From NCBI GenBank assembly GCA_963755085.1, contig CAVWIN010000004.1:150076-214075 (forward strand): a stretch of DNA of 64,000 nt. The letters run 5' to 3'. This stretch comes from JACVRM01 sp963755085. GTDB lineage: Bacteria; Actinomycetota; Thermoleophilia; Gaiellales; Gaiellaceae. The notes beneath the pieces are model-generated. The model ran no database searches. It worked only from the letters and a program-made list of their open reading frames with translations, and was not told where the DNA came from. Of this stretch, positions 51,864-61,710 are shown piece by piece (the stretch's first letter is position 1; each line of letters opens with the position of its first letter). Position numbers and translations under genes: made by a program.

Positions 51864-52791
51864 TCAAACTCTCCGAGGTGGAAGACCGCCGCCGCATCCG
51901 CGTGATCTTCGGCGCGCTGCTGCTCGTCCTCTTCCTTGCCTCGCTCGACCAGACCATCGTCGCGACGGCGCTGCCGACGATCGTCGGCGACCTCGGCGGG
52001 CTCGAGCACATCTCGTGGGTGGTCACCGCCTACCTGCTCACCTCGACGATCGTCGGGCCGATCTACGGGAAGCTCGGCGACCTCTACGGCCGCAAGATCG
52101 TGCTGCAGACGGCGATCGTGATCTTCCTGATCGGATCGGCGCTCTGCGGGCTCTCGCAGAACATGGCCGAGCTGATCGCGTTCCGCGCCGTCCAGGGGCT
52201 CGGCGGCGGCGGGCTCATCGTCGTCACGATCGCCGTGATCGGCGACATCATCCCGCCGCGCGAGCGCGGCAAGTACCAGGGCTTCTTCGGCGCGGTCTTC
52301 GGCGTCTCGACTGTGATCGGGCCGCTGCTCGGCGGCTTCTTCGTCGACAACCTCTCCTGGCGCTGGATCTTCTACGTCAACATCCCGATCGGGATCCTCG
52401 CGTTCGTCGTGATCGGGGCGACCTTCCGGCCGCACGTCGCCCATGTCCGACACACGATCGACTACGCGGGCGCGGCCGCCCTTGCCGGCGCCCTGACCTC
52501 GATCGTCCTCTTCACGACGTTCGGGGGCACGACATATCCCTGGGCGCTCGTGGCAGGTGATCGGGTTGATGGTGGTCGCTGCCGTGCTGGTCCCGCTCTT
52601 CGTGTGGATCGAGTCGCGCGCCGCCGAGCCGATCCTGCCGCTCGAGCTCTTCCGCAACCGCATCTTCCGGGTCGCGAGCGCGATCGGCTTCATCGTCGGC
52701 CTCGCCCTCTTCGGCGCCGTCACGTACCTGCCGCTCTTCCTCCAGGTTGTGAAGGGCGCCACGCCGACGCGCTCGGGGCTCGAGCTGACGC
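51789..52791 (+). repeat. 1,003-bp tandem duplication, first unit
   Basis: The segment from within the metallopeptidase gene (CACGTCGTCG at 51789) to the middle of the first MFS copy is repeated from 52792 onwards with about 97 % identity. At the junction (about 52786-52800) ACGCC of the MFS coding sequence runs directly into ACGTCGTCG of the peptidase gene, a microhomology-type join. Unit length is 1,003 bp at the left and 1,002 bp at the MFS start, due to one indel. Confidence 0.9.
51878..52791 (+). pseudogene. MFS exporter, truncated copy created by the duplication
   Basis: GTG 51878 reads VEDRRRIRVIFGALLLVLFL, LDQTIVATALPTIVGDLGGL and on through about 220 residues identical to the downstream full gene. 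A single extra G near 52545 (CCCTGGGCG against CCCTGGCG in copy 2) breaks the frame, and the sequence stops matching MFS at 52791, where the second unit begins. The product would lack about half of the transporter. Confidence 0.9.
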
Positions 52792-52866
52792 CACGTCGTC
52801 GTGCACGAGATCGCGCACCACTTCGGGATCTCCGACGAGCGGCTGCGCGAGCTGGGCGTCTACTAG
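52792..52866 (+). pseudogene. Duplicated C-terminus of the metallopeptidase gene
   Basis: HVVVHEIAHHFGISDERLRE and LGVY-stop recur here as a 75-bp remnant with no N-terminal part, marking the start of the second duplication unit. Confidence 0.85.
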
Positions 52867-52879
52867 TAAGACTCTCTAG

Positions 52880-54827
52880 GTGGAGGATCGCCGCCGCATC
52901 CGCGTGATCTTCGGTGCGCTGCTGCTCGTCCTCTTCCTCGCGTCACTCGACCAGACGATCGTCGCGACGGCGCTGCCGACGATCGTGGGCGACCTCGGCG
53001 GGCTCGAGCACATCTCGTGGGTCGTGACCGCCTACCTGCTCACGTCGACGATCGTCGGGCCGATCTACGGGAAGCTCGGCGACCTCTACGGCCGCAAGAT
53101 CGTGCTGCAGGCGGCGATCGTGATCTTCCTGATCGGATCGGCGCTCTGCGGGCTCTCCCAGAACATGGCCGAGCTGATCGCGTTCCGCGCCGTCCAGGGG
53201 CTCGGCGGCGGCGGGCTCATCGTCGTCACGATCGCCGTGATCGGCGACATCATCCCGCCGCGCGAGCGCGGAAAGTACCAGGGCTTCTTCGGGGCGGTCT
53301 TCGGCGTGTCGACCGTGATCGGGCCGCTGCTCGGCGGCTTCTTCGTCGACAACCTTTCCTGGCGCTGGATCTTCTACGTCAACATCCCGATCGGGATCCT
53401 CGCCTTCGTCGTGATCGGGGCGACCTTCCGGCCGCATGTCGCCCATGTCCGACACACGATCGACTACGCGGGCGCGGCCGCCCTTGCCGGCGCCCTGACC
53501 TCGATCGTCCTCTTCACGACCTTCGGAGGCACGACCTATCCCTGGCGCTCGTTGCAGGTGATCGGGTTGATGGTGGTCGCTGCCGTGCTGGTCCCGCTCT
53601 TCGTGTGGATCGAGTCGCGCGCCGCCGAGCCGATCCTGCCGCTCGAGCTCTTCCGCAACCGCATCTTCCGGGTCGCGAGCGCGATCGGCTTCATCGTCGG
53701 GCTCGCCCTCTTCGGCGCCGTCACGTACCTGCCGCTCTTCCTCCAGGTCGTCAAGGGCGCTACGCCGACGCGCTCCGGGCTCGAGCTGACGCCGCTCATG
53801 GCGGGCGTCCTCGTGTCGTCGATCGCCAGCGGCCAGCTGATCACGAAGACGGGGCGCTACAAGCCGTTCCCGGTCGTCGGCACGTTCATCACCGCGGTCG
53901 GGATGGCGCTGCTGTCGCAGCTCGACTCGGGCACCTCGCAGTCGTACATCACCGGCGCAATGCTGGTGGTCGGGCTCGGGCTCGGGATGACGATGCAGGT
54001 GCTCGTGCTCGCGTCGCAGAACGCGGTCGAGTACCGGCTGCTCGGCGTCGCCACGTCCGGCTCGACACTCTCGCGCCAGATCGGCGGCGCGATCGGCGTC
54101 GCCGTCTTCGGGACGATCTTCGTCAACCGCCTCAACAGCGAGCTCGCGTCACGGCTCGCGCGGCGCGCACGGGCTGCCGAGCTCGGCGAATCCCGCGTCG
54201 ATCAAGCACCTGCCCCCCGTGGTGCACGCGAGCTACCTGGACGCGTTCGCGGCGGCGCTGGCGCCGGTGTTCGTCGTCGCGGCCGTCCTCATGTTCGTCG
54301 CGTTCGGGCTGACGTGGCTGCTGCGCGAGATCCCGCTGCGGAAGACGGCGGAGACCCAGGGCGTGGGGGAGGCGTTCGCGGCGCCGAGCGACGGCGACTC
54401 GTTCAAGGAGCTGGAGCGGCAGCTGACGACGCTCGCCCGCCGCGACGAGCGCTGGGACATGTACGAGCGCGTCGCCGCCGATGCGCACGTCGACCTGGAG
54501 CCGCCGGAGGCGTGGCTGCTCGCCCGGCTCTCCGAGCGCCGCTGGCCGGTCGAGGAGCACGACCTGGCGGATGACCTCGGCGTCGAGCCAGAACGTCTGC
54601 ACGCGACGCTCGCGATGCTTGCGGACGAGGGCCTCGTCACGGGCGACGGCGGCCGGCCCGTCGAGCTGACCACGGCTGGCCGCGACACGCACGACCGGCT
54701 CGTCGCCGCGGGACGATCCCGCCTCGCCGGGCTCCTCGAGGGCTGGGACCCCGAGCAGAACCCCGACGTGCGCCGGCTGCTCGACGAGGTGGCGGAGTCG
54801 TTCGCCGCCCAGATGCCGAGCCGCTAG
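52880..54827 (+). CDS. MFS exporter (DHA2) with C-terminal winged-helix domain
   Basis: GTG 52880 starts a 14-TM exporter (LDQTIVATALPTIVGDLGGL; motif A GKLGDLYGRKIVLQ; GFFGAVFGVSTVIGPLLGGF; GIGVAVFGTIFV-like end). Near 54170-54195 one frameshift must be crossed to reach KHLPPVVHASYLDAFAAALA and the last helix. The cytoplasmic tail of about 150 residues reads MYERVAADAHVDLEPPEAWL, then LADDLGVEPERLHATLAMLA DEGLV, a winged helix of the MarR/PadR type. Total about 648 residues. Such transporter-HTH fusions may sense or bind the exported compound or DNA near the membrane. Downstream of the truncated duplicate copy. Confidence 0.82.
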
Positions 54828-55195
54828 CGCGCGTCCTCGTCGAGCGGCCCGACGCGCTCCTCGATCTCGTCCGCCTGCTCGTGCCGCGCCTGCGCCGCGA
54901 CGCGCTGCCGCTCCGAGACCTCGCTCGCCTCCTCGGCGCCGGCGGCCGCCTGCTGCCGCTCCTGGCGCGCCCGCGCCAGCTCGGCCTCGGCCGCCCGCTC
55001 GCGCGCCTGCGCCGCCTGAACCTCCTGCTCGGCGGCCTGGTCGCGCTCGGCGGCCTCCAGCTCCTGGCGCTGCGCGGCCTCGCGGTGCTGCCGCCCTTGC
55101 TCGAGCTCCTGCGTCCGTCGGCGCGACCGCGCCACCAGGAAGGCGACGACGGCGGCGACGACGACGATCGCGATGACGATCACGACCCACACCAT
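54824..55195 (-). CDS. Membrane-anchored coiled-coil protein
   Basis: A 123-residue protein: one N-terminal membrane helix (VWVVIVIAIVVVAAVVAFLV) and then about 85 residues of alternating Glu/Gln/Arg/Ala heptads (QGRQHREAAQRQELEAAERD, AAEAELARARQERQQAAAG). No enzymatic motif. It overlaps the end of the MFS gene convergently by 4 bp. Possibly a scaffold or stress-related membrane protein; function unknown. Confidence 0.8.
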   Translation of the reverse strand: MVWVVIVIAIVVVAAVVAFLVARSRRRTQELEQGRQHREAAQRQELEAAERDQAAEQEVQAAQARERAAEAELARARQERQQAAAGAEEASEVSERQRVAAQARHEQADEIEERVGPLDEDAR

Positions 55196-55364
55196 GGGGA
55201 CCTCCTCGTCCGGTTCACCGGCAGTTGCCCGCGCCGGCGGGGCGTGAAACTCAGGCGTAGAGGCGGTCGCGGTGCTCGTCGACGAGGCGCTGCTGCACGC
55301 GCCGGTGGTAGCGCGCGAGCTCGGCGTCGATGGCGGCGCTCGAGGAGAGGGCTACCCTTGCTCC

Positions 55365-56046
55365 ATGGAGGTTGCGCCGAGCCGCCGCCGTCTCGCCGTC
55401 GTGCTGTCGCTCGGCCTGCTGACGGCCCTCGCCGTCGGCATGATCGTCGCGCGCCGCGTCTACACCGGTGAGCCGACCTACGCGAACCTCGTCTGGAACC
55501 TGACGCTCGCCTGGATCCCGCTGCTCCTGGCGCTCTTCGTCTACGACGCCGCGCGCCGCGGACGCCCGCGTTGGGTCGTCCTGGCGGGCGGCGCGGCGTG
55601 GCTCCTGTTTTTCCCGAACGCGCCCTATCTCATCACCGATTTCCAGCTGCTCCGCGACTGGCAGGCGGCGCCGGTCTGGTACGACGTCGCGCTCCTGTCG
55701 ACCGCAGCCTGGACGGGGCATGACGCTCGGGTTCGCCTCGCTGTACCTGATGCACGTCGTCGCGCGGCGCGTCGTGTCGCCGCTGCTCGTCTGGCTCGGC
55801 GTCGGCGGCGTGCTGGCGCTCACGTCGTTCGGCATCTACCTCGGGCGCTTCGAGCGCTGGAACTCCTGGGACGTCGTCTCGCGGCCCGGGCCGCTGCTCT
55901 CGAGCATCTCCGAGCGGGTCACGCACCCCGATCCCCGCACGGCCGGGGTCACGCTGGTGTTCACCGCGTTCCTGGCGCTCGCCTACTGCGTCTTCTACAG
56001 CGTGATCCGGCTCGGCGGCGCGGTCGGCGACCAGCCGCCCGCCTGA
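55365..56046 (+). CDS. DUF1361-type membrane protein (one frameshift)
   Basis: ATG 55365 reads LAVVLSLGLLTALAVGMIVA, VWNLTLAWIPLLLALFVYDA and PNAPYLITDFQLL, the last being characteristic of DUF1361. Near 55718 one extra base changes frame, then MTLGFASLYLMHVVARRVVS, LTSFGIYLGRFERWNSWDVV and VTLVFTAFLALAYCVFYSV continue to 56046. About 226 residues with six to seven membrane helices. Family function unknown. The single-base shift makes the gene unreadable as given. Confidence 0.82.
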
Positions 56047-56055
56047 CCATGCAGA

Positions 56056-56215
56056 TCACGCGACCGGCGTAGCGGGCGCCTCGAGCAGCTCGAGCCGCAG
56101 CGCCAGCGCGACCGCGTGGGTGCGCGAGCGCGCGCCGAGCTTGCGCAGGCCCGGGCGCACGTGTGTCTCGATCGTCTCCGCCCTCAGGCCCGGCTGCGCC
56201 GCAGCATCGGCGCCG
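56056..56215 (-). pseudogene. LuxR-type HTH fragment
   Basis: Minus strand reads LRAETIETHVRPGLRKLGAR and SRTHAVALALRLELL before a TGA at 56058, the recognition helix and last helix of a GerE/LuxR domain. There is no start and the first HTH helices are missing, so this is a remnant of a response regulator. Confidence 0.6.
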
Positions 56216-56316
56216 GCCTAACGCTCATGGGGCGGGGCCCGCCGCACGGAACCCCGCCCCGGAGGCCGCGCGCGTGGGACGCGCGCGGCTCGCGCCCGAA
56301 GGCGCGTGACCTTCCC

Positions 56317-56574
56317 CTAGAGAACGATCCTGGAGGCCGTCTCCGGCGGGCAGCCGGACTGGATCAGCCTCCGCACCTGGCTCAGATCGACGCGGGATGC
56401 CGCGAGCGTGCTCGAGAGCTCCGTGTTGAAGCCGAGGCGGACGAACTGCTCGAACCGCCAGGACCGCACGACCGTCTCGAGATCCTCCCGTTCCCGGTCA
56501 CCATCGATTAGCACTGCTGCCTCCCCTGTCTCCCCGCGAATGCGTCCCCCGGGCGCAATCCGCTCGCTCAGCAT
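56317..56574 (-). CDS. Small conserved-looking protein
   Basis: An 85-residue protein: LIDGDREREDLETVVRSWRF, EQFVRLGFNTELSSTLAASR, VDLSQVRRLIQSGCPPETAS. The pattern RWRFEQLxRxG...VDLxxxxRLLxxGCPxxTAxRIL is one I associate with short actinobacterial proteins next to BON/YjbQ-type genes. The GCP segment could bind a metal or ligand. Role unknown. Confidence 0.65.
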   Translation of the reverse strand: MLSERIAPGGRIRGETGEAAVLIDGDREREDLETVVRSWRFEQFVRLGFNTELSSTLAASRVDLSQVRRLIQSGCPPETASRIVL

Positions 56575-56667
56575 GCGACGGCGGCCCGGGCGCGTGAATC
56601 CCTCATCTGAGGGATCGAGTGGGTGAGTCGTCCCGACCTTCGAACGGGTGAGGCGGGTGAGGCTTCC

Positions 56668-57276
56668 TCAGCGCGTCAGGCGCAGTGGCGTGGCCGTGCT
56701 CGCCCGCTGCGGCTCGACGACGCCTAGCGCCTCGACGAGCGCGAAGAACGCGCGCGCGTACGGCGAGTCGGCCGTGCGCTCGCGGACGTCGTGCCAGTCG
56801 ATCTGCTCGCGCAGCGTGCGGGCGATCTCCAGAACGGACTCGTAGTCGAGCTGGTGCTCGCCCATCGCGTGGAGCTTCGTGACGAGCACGTCCTCGAGCG
56901 GCATGACCTGGATCCGCAGCGCGTACACGTCCAGCTCGTCGGCGCGGGCGAAGACGTCGTCGTCGATGAGGAGGCCGCTCGGCTCGTAGATCAGGTCGAC
57001 AAGGACCTGGCCGTCCCAGGCCTTCACCAGCCAGTGCTCCGGCGGTCGCTCCGTCCGCATGCCCTCGGCTTCGAGCACGGCAAGGGCGCGGTCGGCGTCC
57101 TCGGGCCGCAGCATCAGGTCGAGGTCGTGGTCGGTGTTCGGGCCGCCGCGCGCCCACACGGCGAGGCCGCCGCCGAGCATGAACGGCACGCGCGCCGTCC
57201 GCAGTGCGCCTGCGGCCCTCTTCAGCGTCGCCTTGATGGCCGAGAACGGGACCTCCGTGCGAGCCTCGCTGCTCAT
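56668..57276 (-). CDS. Nucleotidyltransferase-like protein (MNT/AbiEii type)
   Basis: A 202-residue protein from ATG 57276, overlapping the phosphoesterase stop by 4 bp. The motif FMLGGGLAVWARGGPNTDHD LDLML provides the GGG/GSxxxxR-like nucleotide loop and the DLD metal pair of AbiEii/JHP933-type nucleotidyltransferases, followed by VLVDLIYEPSGLLIDDDVFA and the helical SVLEIARTLREQIDWHDVRE. AbiEii enzymes modify nucleotides or tRNA in toxin-antitoxin systems, but no AbiEi antitoxin is nearby, so a metabolic role is as likely. Third gene of the BON-phosphoesterase operon. Confidence 0.82.
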   Translation of the reverse strand: MSSEARTEVPFSAIKATLKRAAGALRTARVPFMLGGGLAVWARGGPNTDHDLDLMLRPEDADRALAVLEAEGMRTERPPEHWLVKAWDGQVLVDLIYEPSGLLIDDDVFARADELDVYALRIQVMPLEDVLVTKLHAMGEHQLDYESVLEIARTLREQIDWHDVRERTADSPYARAFFALVEALGVVEPQRASTATPLRLTR

Positions 57277-58035
57277 CGGGCCTCCACGGCGACGGCGCCG
57301 GGCTCGTGCACGACGCGCTGGTCGTCCAGGCAAAAGAGGTTGAAGGCGCGGCGGATCAGCGGCTGCGCGACGTTGCGGACGTGGATGCCGCCCGGCGTGA
57401 CGCCCTTCTCCGTCCCGCGGTGGGCATGGCCATGGAGGACGAGGTCGGCGCCGGCGCAGTCGATCGCCTCGGCGAGCAGGTAGCTGCCGAGGAAGGGGTA
57501 GATCTCGAGCTTCTCGCCGACGAGCGTTGCCTTCACCGGCGCGTAGTGGAGGAGTGCGACCCGCACGTCGGCGTCCTCGATCTCGGCCAGCGACCGCTCG
57601 AGCAGGTCGGCGCCGTCCTGGGTGTAGCCGATGAACTCCTTCATCACGCGCTCGCCGAAGGCCGTGCCGCAGGCGCCGGAGAAGCCGCCGCCGAAGCCCT
57701 TGATGCCAGCTACGCCGAAGCGCGAGCCGTCGACCTCGACGATCGCGGATTCGCCCTCGAGCACCTGCACGCCGGCGTCGGTGAGCGTGCGGGTGATCTC
57801 GTCCTCCTGCTCGCCGTGGTAGTCGTGGTTTCCGAGCACGGCGAGCACGGGCACCTCGACGCAGTCGAGCTCGGCCGCGAGCGCCTCGGCCTCGTCGCGC
57901 CCGCCCGATCCGCGTGAGGTCGCCCGCCAGGAGCAGAACGTCCGCCTGCTCGGCGAGGCCGGCGAAGTGGGGCGACAGCGTTCCGACGGCGTCCGCGGCG
58001 AAGTGGACGTCGCCGACGGCGGCGACGCGGATCAC
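57273..58035 (-). CDS. Metallophosphoesterase (one frameshift)
   Basis: GTG 58035 reads VIRVAAVGDVHFAADAVGTL, LLLAGDLT, then one base change near 57910 moves to VPVLAVLGNHDYHGEQEDEI, VALLHYAPVKATLVGEKLEI and DLVLHGHAHRG, completing the phosphoesterase motifs (DVH, GDL, GNHD, GHAH). About 253 residues. Substrate unknown; a role linked to the adjacent nucleotidyltransferase is possible. Joined to both neighbours by 4-bp overlaps. Confidence 0.85.
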
Positions 58036-58286
58036 GCGATCTCCTCCGGGTCGCCGGCGGGCGCGAGCTCGGCGACGCGCGTCTCGTTGCAGACCTGGTG
58101 GTCGGGCAGCACCTCGGCGACGACCGCGGAGATGGCGTCCTTGCGCTCCTGCGTCGGCACGTCGCCGGTCAGGAACACGCGCCCGCCCGCGAGCGCGACG
58201 TCGACGTCGAGCGCGCTGACGCGCGGATCCTCCGCGAGCGCCCGGTGCACCCGCTCGATCACGTACTGCTTCGGCTCGTCGTCCAT
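58032..58286 (-). CDS. BON-domain protein
   Basis: From ATG 58286 (MDDEPKQYVIERVHRALAED) 84 residues with one BON domain: DPRVSALDVDVALAGGRVFL, TGDVPTQERKDAISAVVAEV, and the conserved VCNETRVAEL-like end. The glycine in VFLTGDV is the BON hallmark. BON domains bind phospholipids in several periplasmic proteins, but there is no signal peptide here. First gene of the operon with the phosphoesterase and the nucleotidyltransferase. Confidence 0.88.
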   Translation of the reverse strand: MDDEPKQYVIERVHRALAEDPRVSALDVDVALAGGRVFLTGDVPTQERKDAISAVVAEVLPDHQVCNETRVAELAPAGDPEEIA

Positions 58287-58460
58287 GCCGCTGGCATTCC
58301 CGGCCGGGGCAGAGGCGGAAACCCCGCGCGGCCCGCTGTGGGCAAACAGTCCCACGGGCTGTCCATGTAGAGATGTGTGCACAGCGAGATGCCAACCGGC
58401 ACAGGGCCTGCCGGCCGGACGCGCCGGAGCGCTGTTACACGCGAACTATGAAAAAGAGCG

Positions 58461-58914
58461 CTAGGTGCCCACGACCTGGACGACCCAGCGCCGGTCGCGC
58501 TCGCGGTCGAGCTCCAGGAAAAGCACGCGCTGCCAGGTGCCGAGCGCGAGCTCGCCGCCCACGACGGGCACCGACTCGCCCGCCGGCCCGAGCAGCATGG
58601 CCATGCAGTGCGAGTGCCCGTTGCCCGTCTCCATGTCCTCGGGGCAGAGGTTCTCGGTGCGCCGGTCCCAGTCGTCGTGCGCGTAGTAGCGTGTCGCTCG
58701 GGACGAGTCCCTGCAGCATGCGGGCGAAGTCCTCGAGGAAGCCCGTCTCCCATTCGTTCACGCGCACGCAGCAGGTCGTGTGCGGCGAATAGACGCAGGC
58801 GATCCCGTCACGGATGCCGCTCTCGGCGACCGCCTCGTTCACCTCGTCGGTGATGTCGGTGACCGTCAGGCCACCCGCCGTCCGCAGGTGTGTCTCGCGC
58901 TGGAAGACCTTCAT
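58461..58914 (-). CDS. YjbQ/UPF0047 family protein (one frameshift)
   Basis: ATG 58914 reads MKVFQRETHLRTAGGLTVTD, GIRDGIACVYSPHTTCCVRV and NEWETGFLEDFARML. Near 58694 the frame changes to YYAHDDWDRRTENLCPEDME, TGNGHSHCMAMLLGPAGESV and LALGTWQRVLFLELDRERDR. The histidine-rich core (SPHTT, GNGHSH, HC) matches UPF0047/YjbQ, linked in some bacteria to phosphate transfer in thiamine or coenzyme metabolism. About 150 residues when corrected. Likely intact biologically. Confidence 0.85.
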
Positions 58915-59017
58915 GCCAGAGCGTTCCGTATCTCCCGCACCCCGTGCACGCAGGTCCGAGTCTATCCACGACGCCTGAAACCGATGTGACAGCAACCGTC
59001 TGTACGCTCGTCACACC

Positions 59018-59090
59018 GGGCCCGTAGCTCAGCGGTGAGAGCAGCCGGCTCATAACCGGTTGGTCCCTGGTTCGAATCCAGGCGGGCCCA
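59018..59090 (+). tRNA. tRNA with CAT anticodon (tRNA-Met or tRNA-Ile2)
   Basis: A 73-nt cloverleaf: acceptor GGGCCCG/CGGGCCC plus A, D arm AGCTCAGCGGTGAGAGC, anticodon stem GCCGG/CCGGT around CTCATAA (anticodon CAT), variable TGGTC, T arm CCTGG TTCGAAT CCAGG. The anticodon could decode AUG or, after lysidine modification, AUA; no feature visible here decides, though elongator Met is the simpler call. The 3' CCA is not encoded. Oppositely oriented frames over it give the GFEPGTNR artefact. Confidence 0.9.
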
Positions 59091-60259
59091 TTTGAACCGC
59101 GCGCTGACGCGCCAATCCGCATGGCTCCGTGGTCGCTCGTGTCGCCGGATCGCGGAAATGCTCACCCGGTGCTACCCCCGGATTTCGCCGAACGCGGGCA
59201 ACGTCGCATCGTCTGTTCGCACTGCGGCTGCTGCGGCTGCCGCTGTGGCGACTGACGCTCAGCATCACGACTCCGGCGGAACAGCCCGGCCGCGATCGTC
59301 ACCCAGATCACGATCGCTCCGCTCAAGCAGGCAGACGTTCTGCAGGAATCGTCTCATCTCTCCCACCTACCCTTGAGGTCCTTCTCGGCGGCCGCGAGCT
59401 CCGCGACCTCGAACTCTGTTAGCCGATCATCGCCGCACCAGTGCCTTCTGGATCCGCCTCAGATCGCGCTTGCTGATCGACCAGTATCCGGCGGCGGCCA
59501 CGCGACCACATTTAACCAAGCGGTGGACGTGTCGTTGAACTGCACATCGGACCACGCGTCTTCCGTGCCGTGTGGGGTATGTCGCGCAGGGATCCTTCCC
59601 GAGTACGAAAACGGGACCCGAAACGTAGTCATTCCACGCCCGAACGTTCGGCCGGTGCAGCACGCCGGGCTGCTCTCCGGCGGCCCGCTGATCGCGGCTA
59701 CGACACGGACAAGCGCCTCCTCTAGCGCGTCAATCCGCATCCCGAGTCGGTCAACAGCCTCGAGAACAAAGACTGCCAACTGATCATCAACGGAGCCAGC
59801 CTCGCCATCCGGCCGACCCTGGCGGAATCGCGACGGTGGGCGAGCAGCCACAGAGGAACGCCGCTGAAAAGGCATGAGCCCCGCGAGGTCGCCAAGCCGC
59901 TCCTGCAGCGCGTTCATCTCGGCCTTGATCCGCTCCGCTTCCGAGCGAAGCAAGTCCCCAACTCCTCTTCGATGCGCGCCGGATCGATCTCGGCCGGCGA
60001 GCCTTCCCCACGATGTGCTCCCCGCGCGTTGTGAGGCCGGACCCGACGACCTAACCACCGCCGCGAAAAGAAGCCAACTCCAGGATTCGAGGATTCCAGC
60101 GGGTGTAAACAAGCGCGCTGGCGGCATACGGAGCGCGGCCAGTACCGTCGCCAGCCCCGCATGAAACGGACGGGTTCTGGGAACACGTCGATTCCGGATC
60201 ACGCCCGAATGCATATGACGGCTGATCCTGAGGGAGCGACGAAACCCAAAGGGGGTTCG
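59091..60259. other. Degenerate region after the tRNA
   Basis: No intact gene. On the minus strand between about 59427 and 60010 several frames give coding-like traces: ERIKAEMNALQERLGDLAGL, DDQLAVFVLEAVDRLGMRID ALEEAL and, in another frame, WSISKRDLRRIQKALVRR. They may be pieces of a decayed coiled-coil protein. The segment begins directly at the tRNA 3' end, a position where integrated elements often leave remnants. Confidence 0.4.
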
Positions 60260-61254
60260 ATGAAGAGAGGCTTGTTCATCATCTGCGCTCTCGCGTTGGT
60301 GCTTGGCATCACCTCGGGCGCGCTGGGAGGAGCGACCGCGAAGCAGACATCCCGCTTCTGCGTGTACATCGATAAGACGGATCGCGGAGCGTCGCACCTC
60401 GACGTTTCTGTTGACCCCAAGTACGGGCACAAGACGTGCATCGTCGGCAAGCAGGGTGCGAAGGGCGCAAAAGGTGCAACGGGCGCTCCGGGCGCGGGCG
60501 CTGCGGGCGCTGCGGGCGCTGCGGGCGCGCCGGGGCCGAAGGGCGATACTGGCGTTCAGGGCGTACTGGCCCTGCCGGTGCGCCTGCTGTAGATCCCAAC
60601 GTGCTTTACGACAGCATGACCGTCTCAGACAACTATGTCTGGTCACAGGCGTACGTCCCTGCAACCGGATTGAACGAGTTCGGCACCGACATCACCCTGG
60701 CCAACGGTGGCGGATCGCTCGTTCACGCCACTGTGTCGATGGCCACCTTCCCGGGATCAGGAACAAATTCGATTCCTGTGACGCTGAACATCTACCAGTC
60801 ACGCCTCGGGCCGGAACCAGGCAATGGAATCACACCTGGGCCACAGATCGCGACGAAGACGGTGGCTGTTACGCCTCCCGCCAATGCCGGACCCGATCCG
60901 AAGTACTTCACCGTGACATTCGACTTCGGAGGCGTCACGCTTCCAAAGGATGTTGTCTATGGGATCGCGTACGACGATTCGACTCTGGACACGGGGCTGA
61001 ATGTGACCTTGTCCTATGAGTCGTCAAGCGTTCCAAGCGCAGGAGCCGACACGTTCCCCGGCTTCTTGTTCGCTAAGACAATCGATGGAAACAACGACCA
61101 GGTCGGCGGTACGAACGGGGAGATTACCTGCCACGACTTGATTCCTGCGTATGCACAGTACGACACCGCAGCCGGTCCAAGCTGTGGGCTGGCCGCGATT
61201 ACGGGCGGCGACACAATCGCTCTTGTTCCGGCCGTGGAGTTCACGACCAACTAA
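60260..61254 (+). CDS. Secreted collagen-like protein with a C-terminal beta domain (frameshift)
   Basis: ATG 60260, after a GGGGG-type ribosome site, begins a signal peptide (MKRGLFIICALALVLGITSG). Residues about 65-110 are Gly-X-Y collagen-like triplets (GAKGAKGATGAPGAG, GPKGDTGVQG). A missing base near 60570 breaks the frame; corrected, the repeat ends TGPAGAPAVD and a roughly 215-residue beta-rich domain follows (NLYDSMTVSDNYVWSQAY-like, ITLANGGGSLVHATVSMATF, VTPPANAGPDPKYFTVTFDF). A trimeric surface fibre or spike is inferred. Ends 37 bp before a strong terminator. Confidence 0.8.
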
Positions 61255-61291
61255 CACACCCGGCAACATCACCGGCTAAGCACAGGGTCTT

Positions 61292-61326
61292 AGCGATTGA
61301 GGCCGCGTTATGCGGCCTCAATCGCT
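61292..61326 (+). terminator. Terminator after the collagen-like gene
   Basis: A perfect 15-bp stem (AGCGATTGAGGCCGC / GCGGCCTCAATCGCT) with a 5-nt loop GTTAT, followed by TTCC. The longest perfect hairpin seen in the window. Confidence 0.9.
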
Positions 61327-61710
61327 TTCCTGGAAGTGCGTGATCCCGGCGCGCGACCTCGCTCGCCGAAAGAGCCGCAGCCGCGGGCGACAACGCGGCC
61401 GCATTGTGCGGGAGACTCGAGGAAGCCCGCTGCCGGCTTTTCCTGAGCCAGAGGGTGCCGACAAGCTGGCAGCGCTTGCCGAGGAGGCGCTGCCGGTCTT
61501 TCACGCGGCCGGCGATGTGACCGTGGCCAACAGCGCTAGTCAGCGGGTAGTCGTCTTGACAACGTGACCGCCCGCGTCACGGGGCGCGACACGGACCGGC
61601 TGTGAGCCCTCGGGGCACCTTGGGCAGCGGGCCGGCTTCTCCCCCTCCGAACCCCGGACTGCATGGGTTTAGGATCGGCTACCCATCCGACGCACAGCGA
61701 AAGGAGGACC
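61327..61710. other. Spacer with a possible TPR remnant
   Basis: No intact gene. A short plus-strand trace ADKLAALAEEALPVFHAAGD (about 61460-61520) looks like one TPR helix pair of the AfsR/cyclase type found twice elsewhere in the window, but nothing else supports a gene. Confidence 0.35.

Noticed and set aside
56668..58395. A 575-residue frame covering the nucleotidyltransferase, phosphoesterase and BON genes
   Set aside because: The middle part is arginine-rich shadow sequence. Family motifs lie in three separate frames with 4-bp start/stop overlaps.
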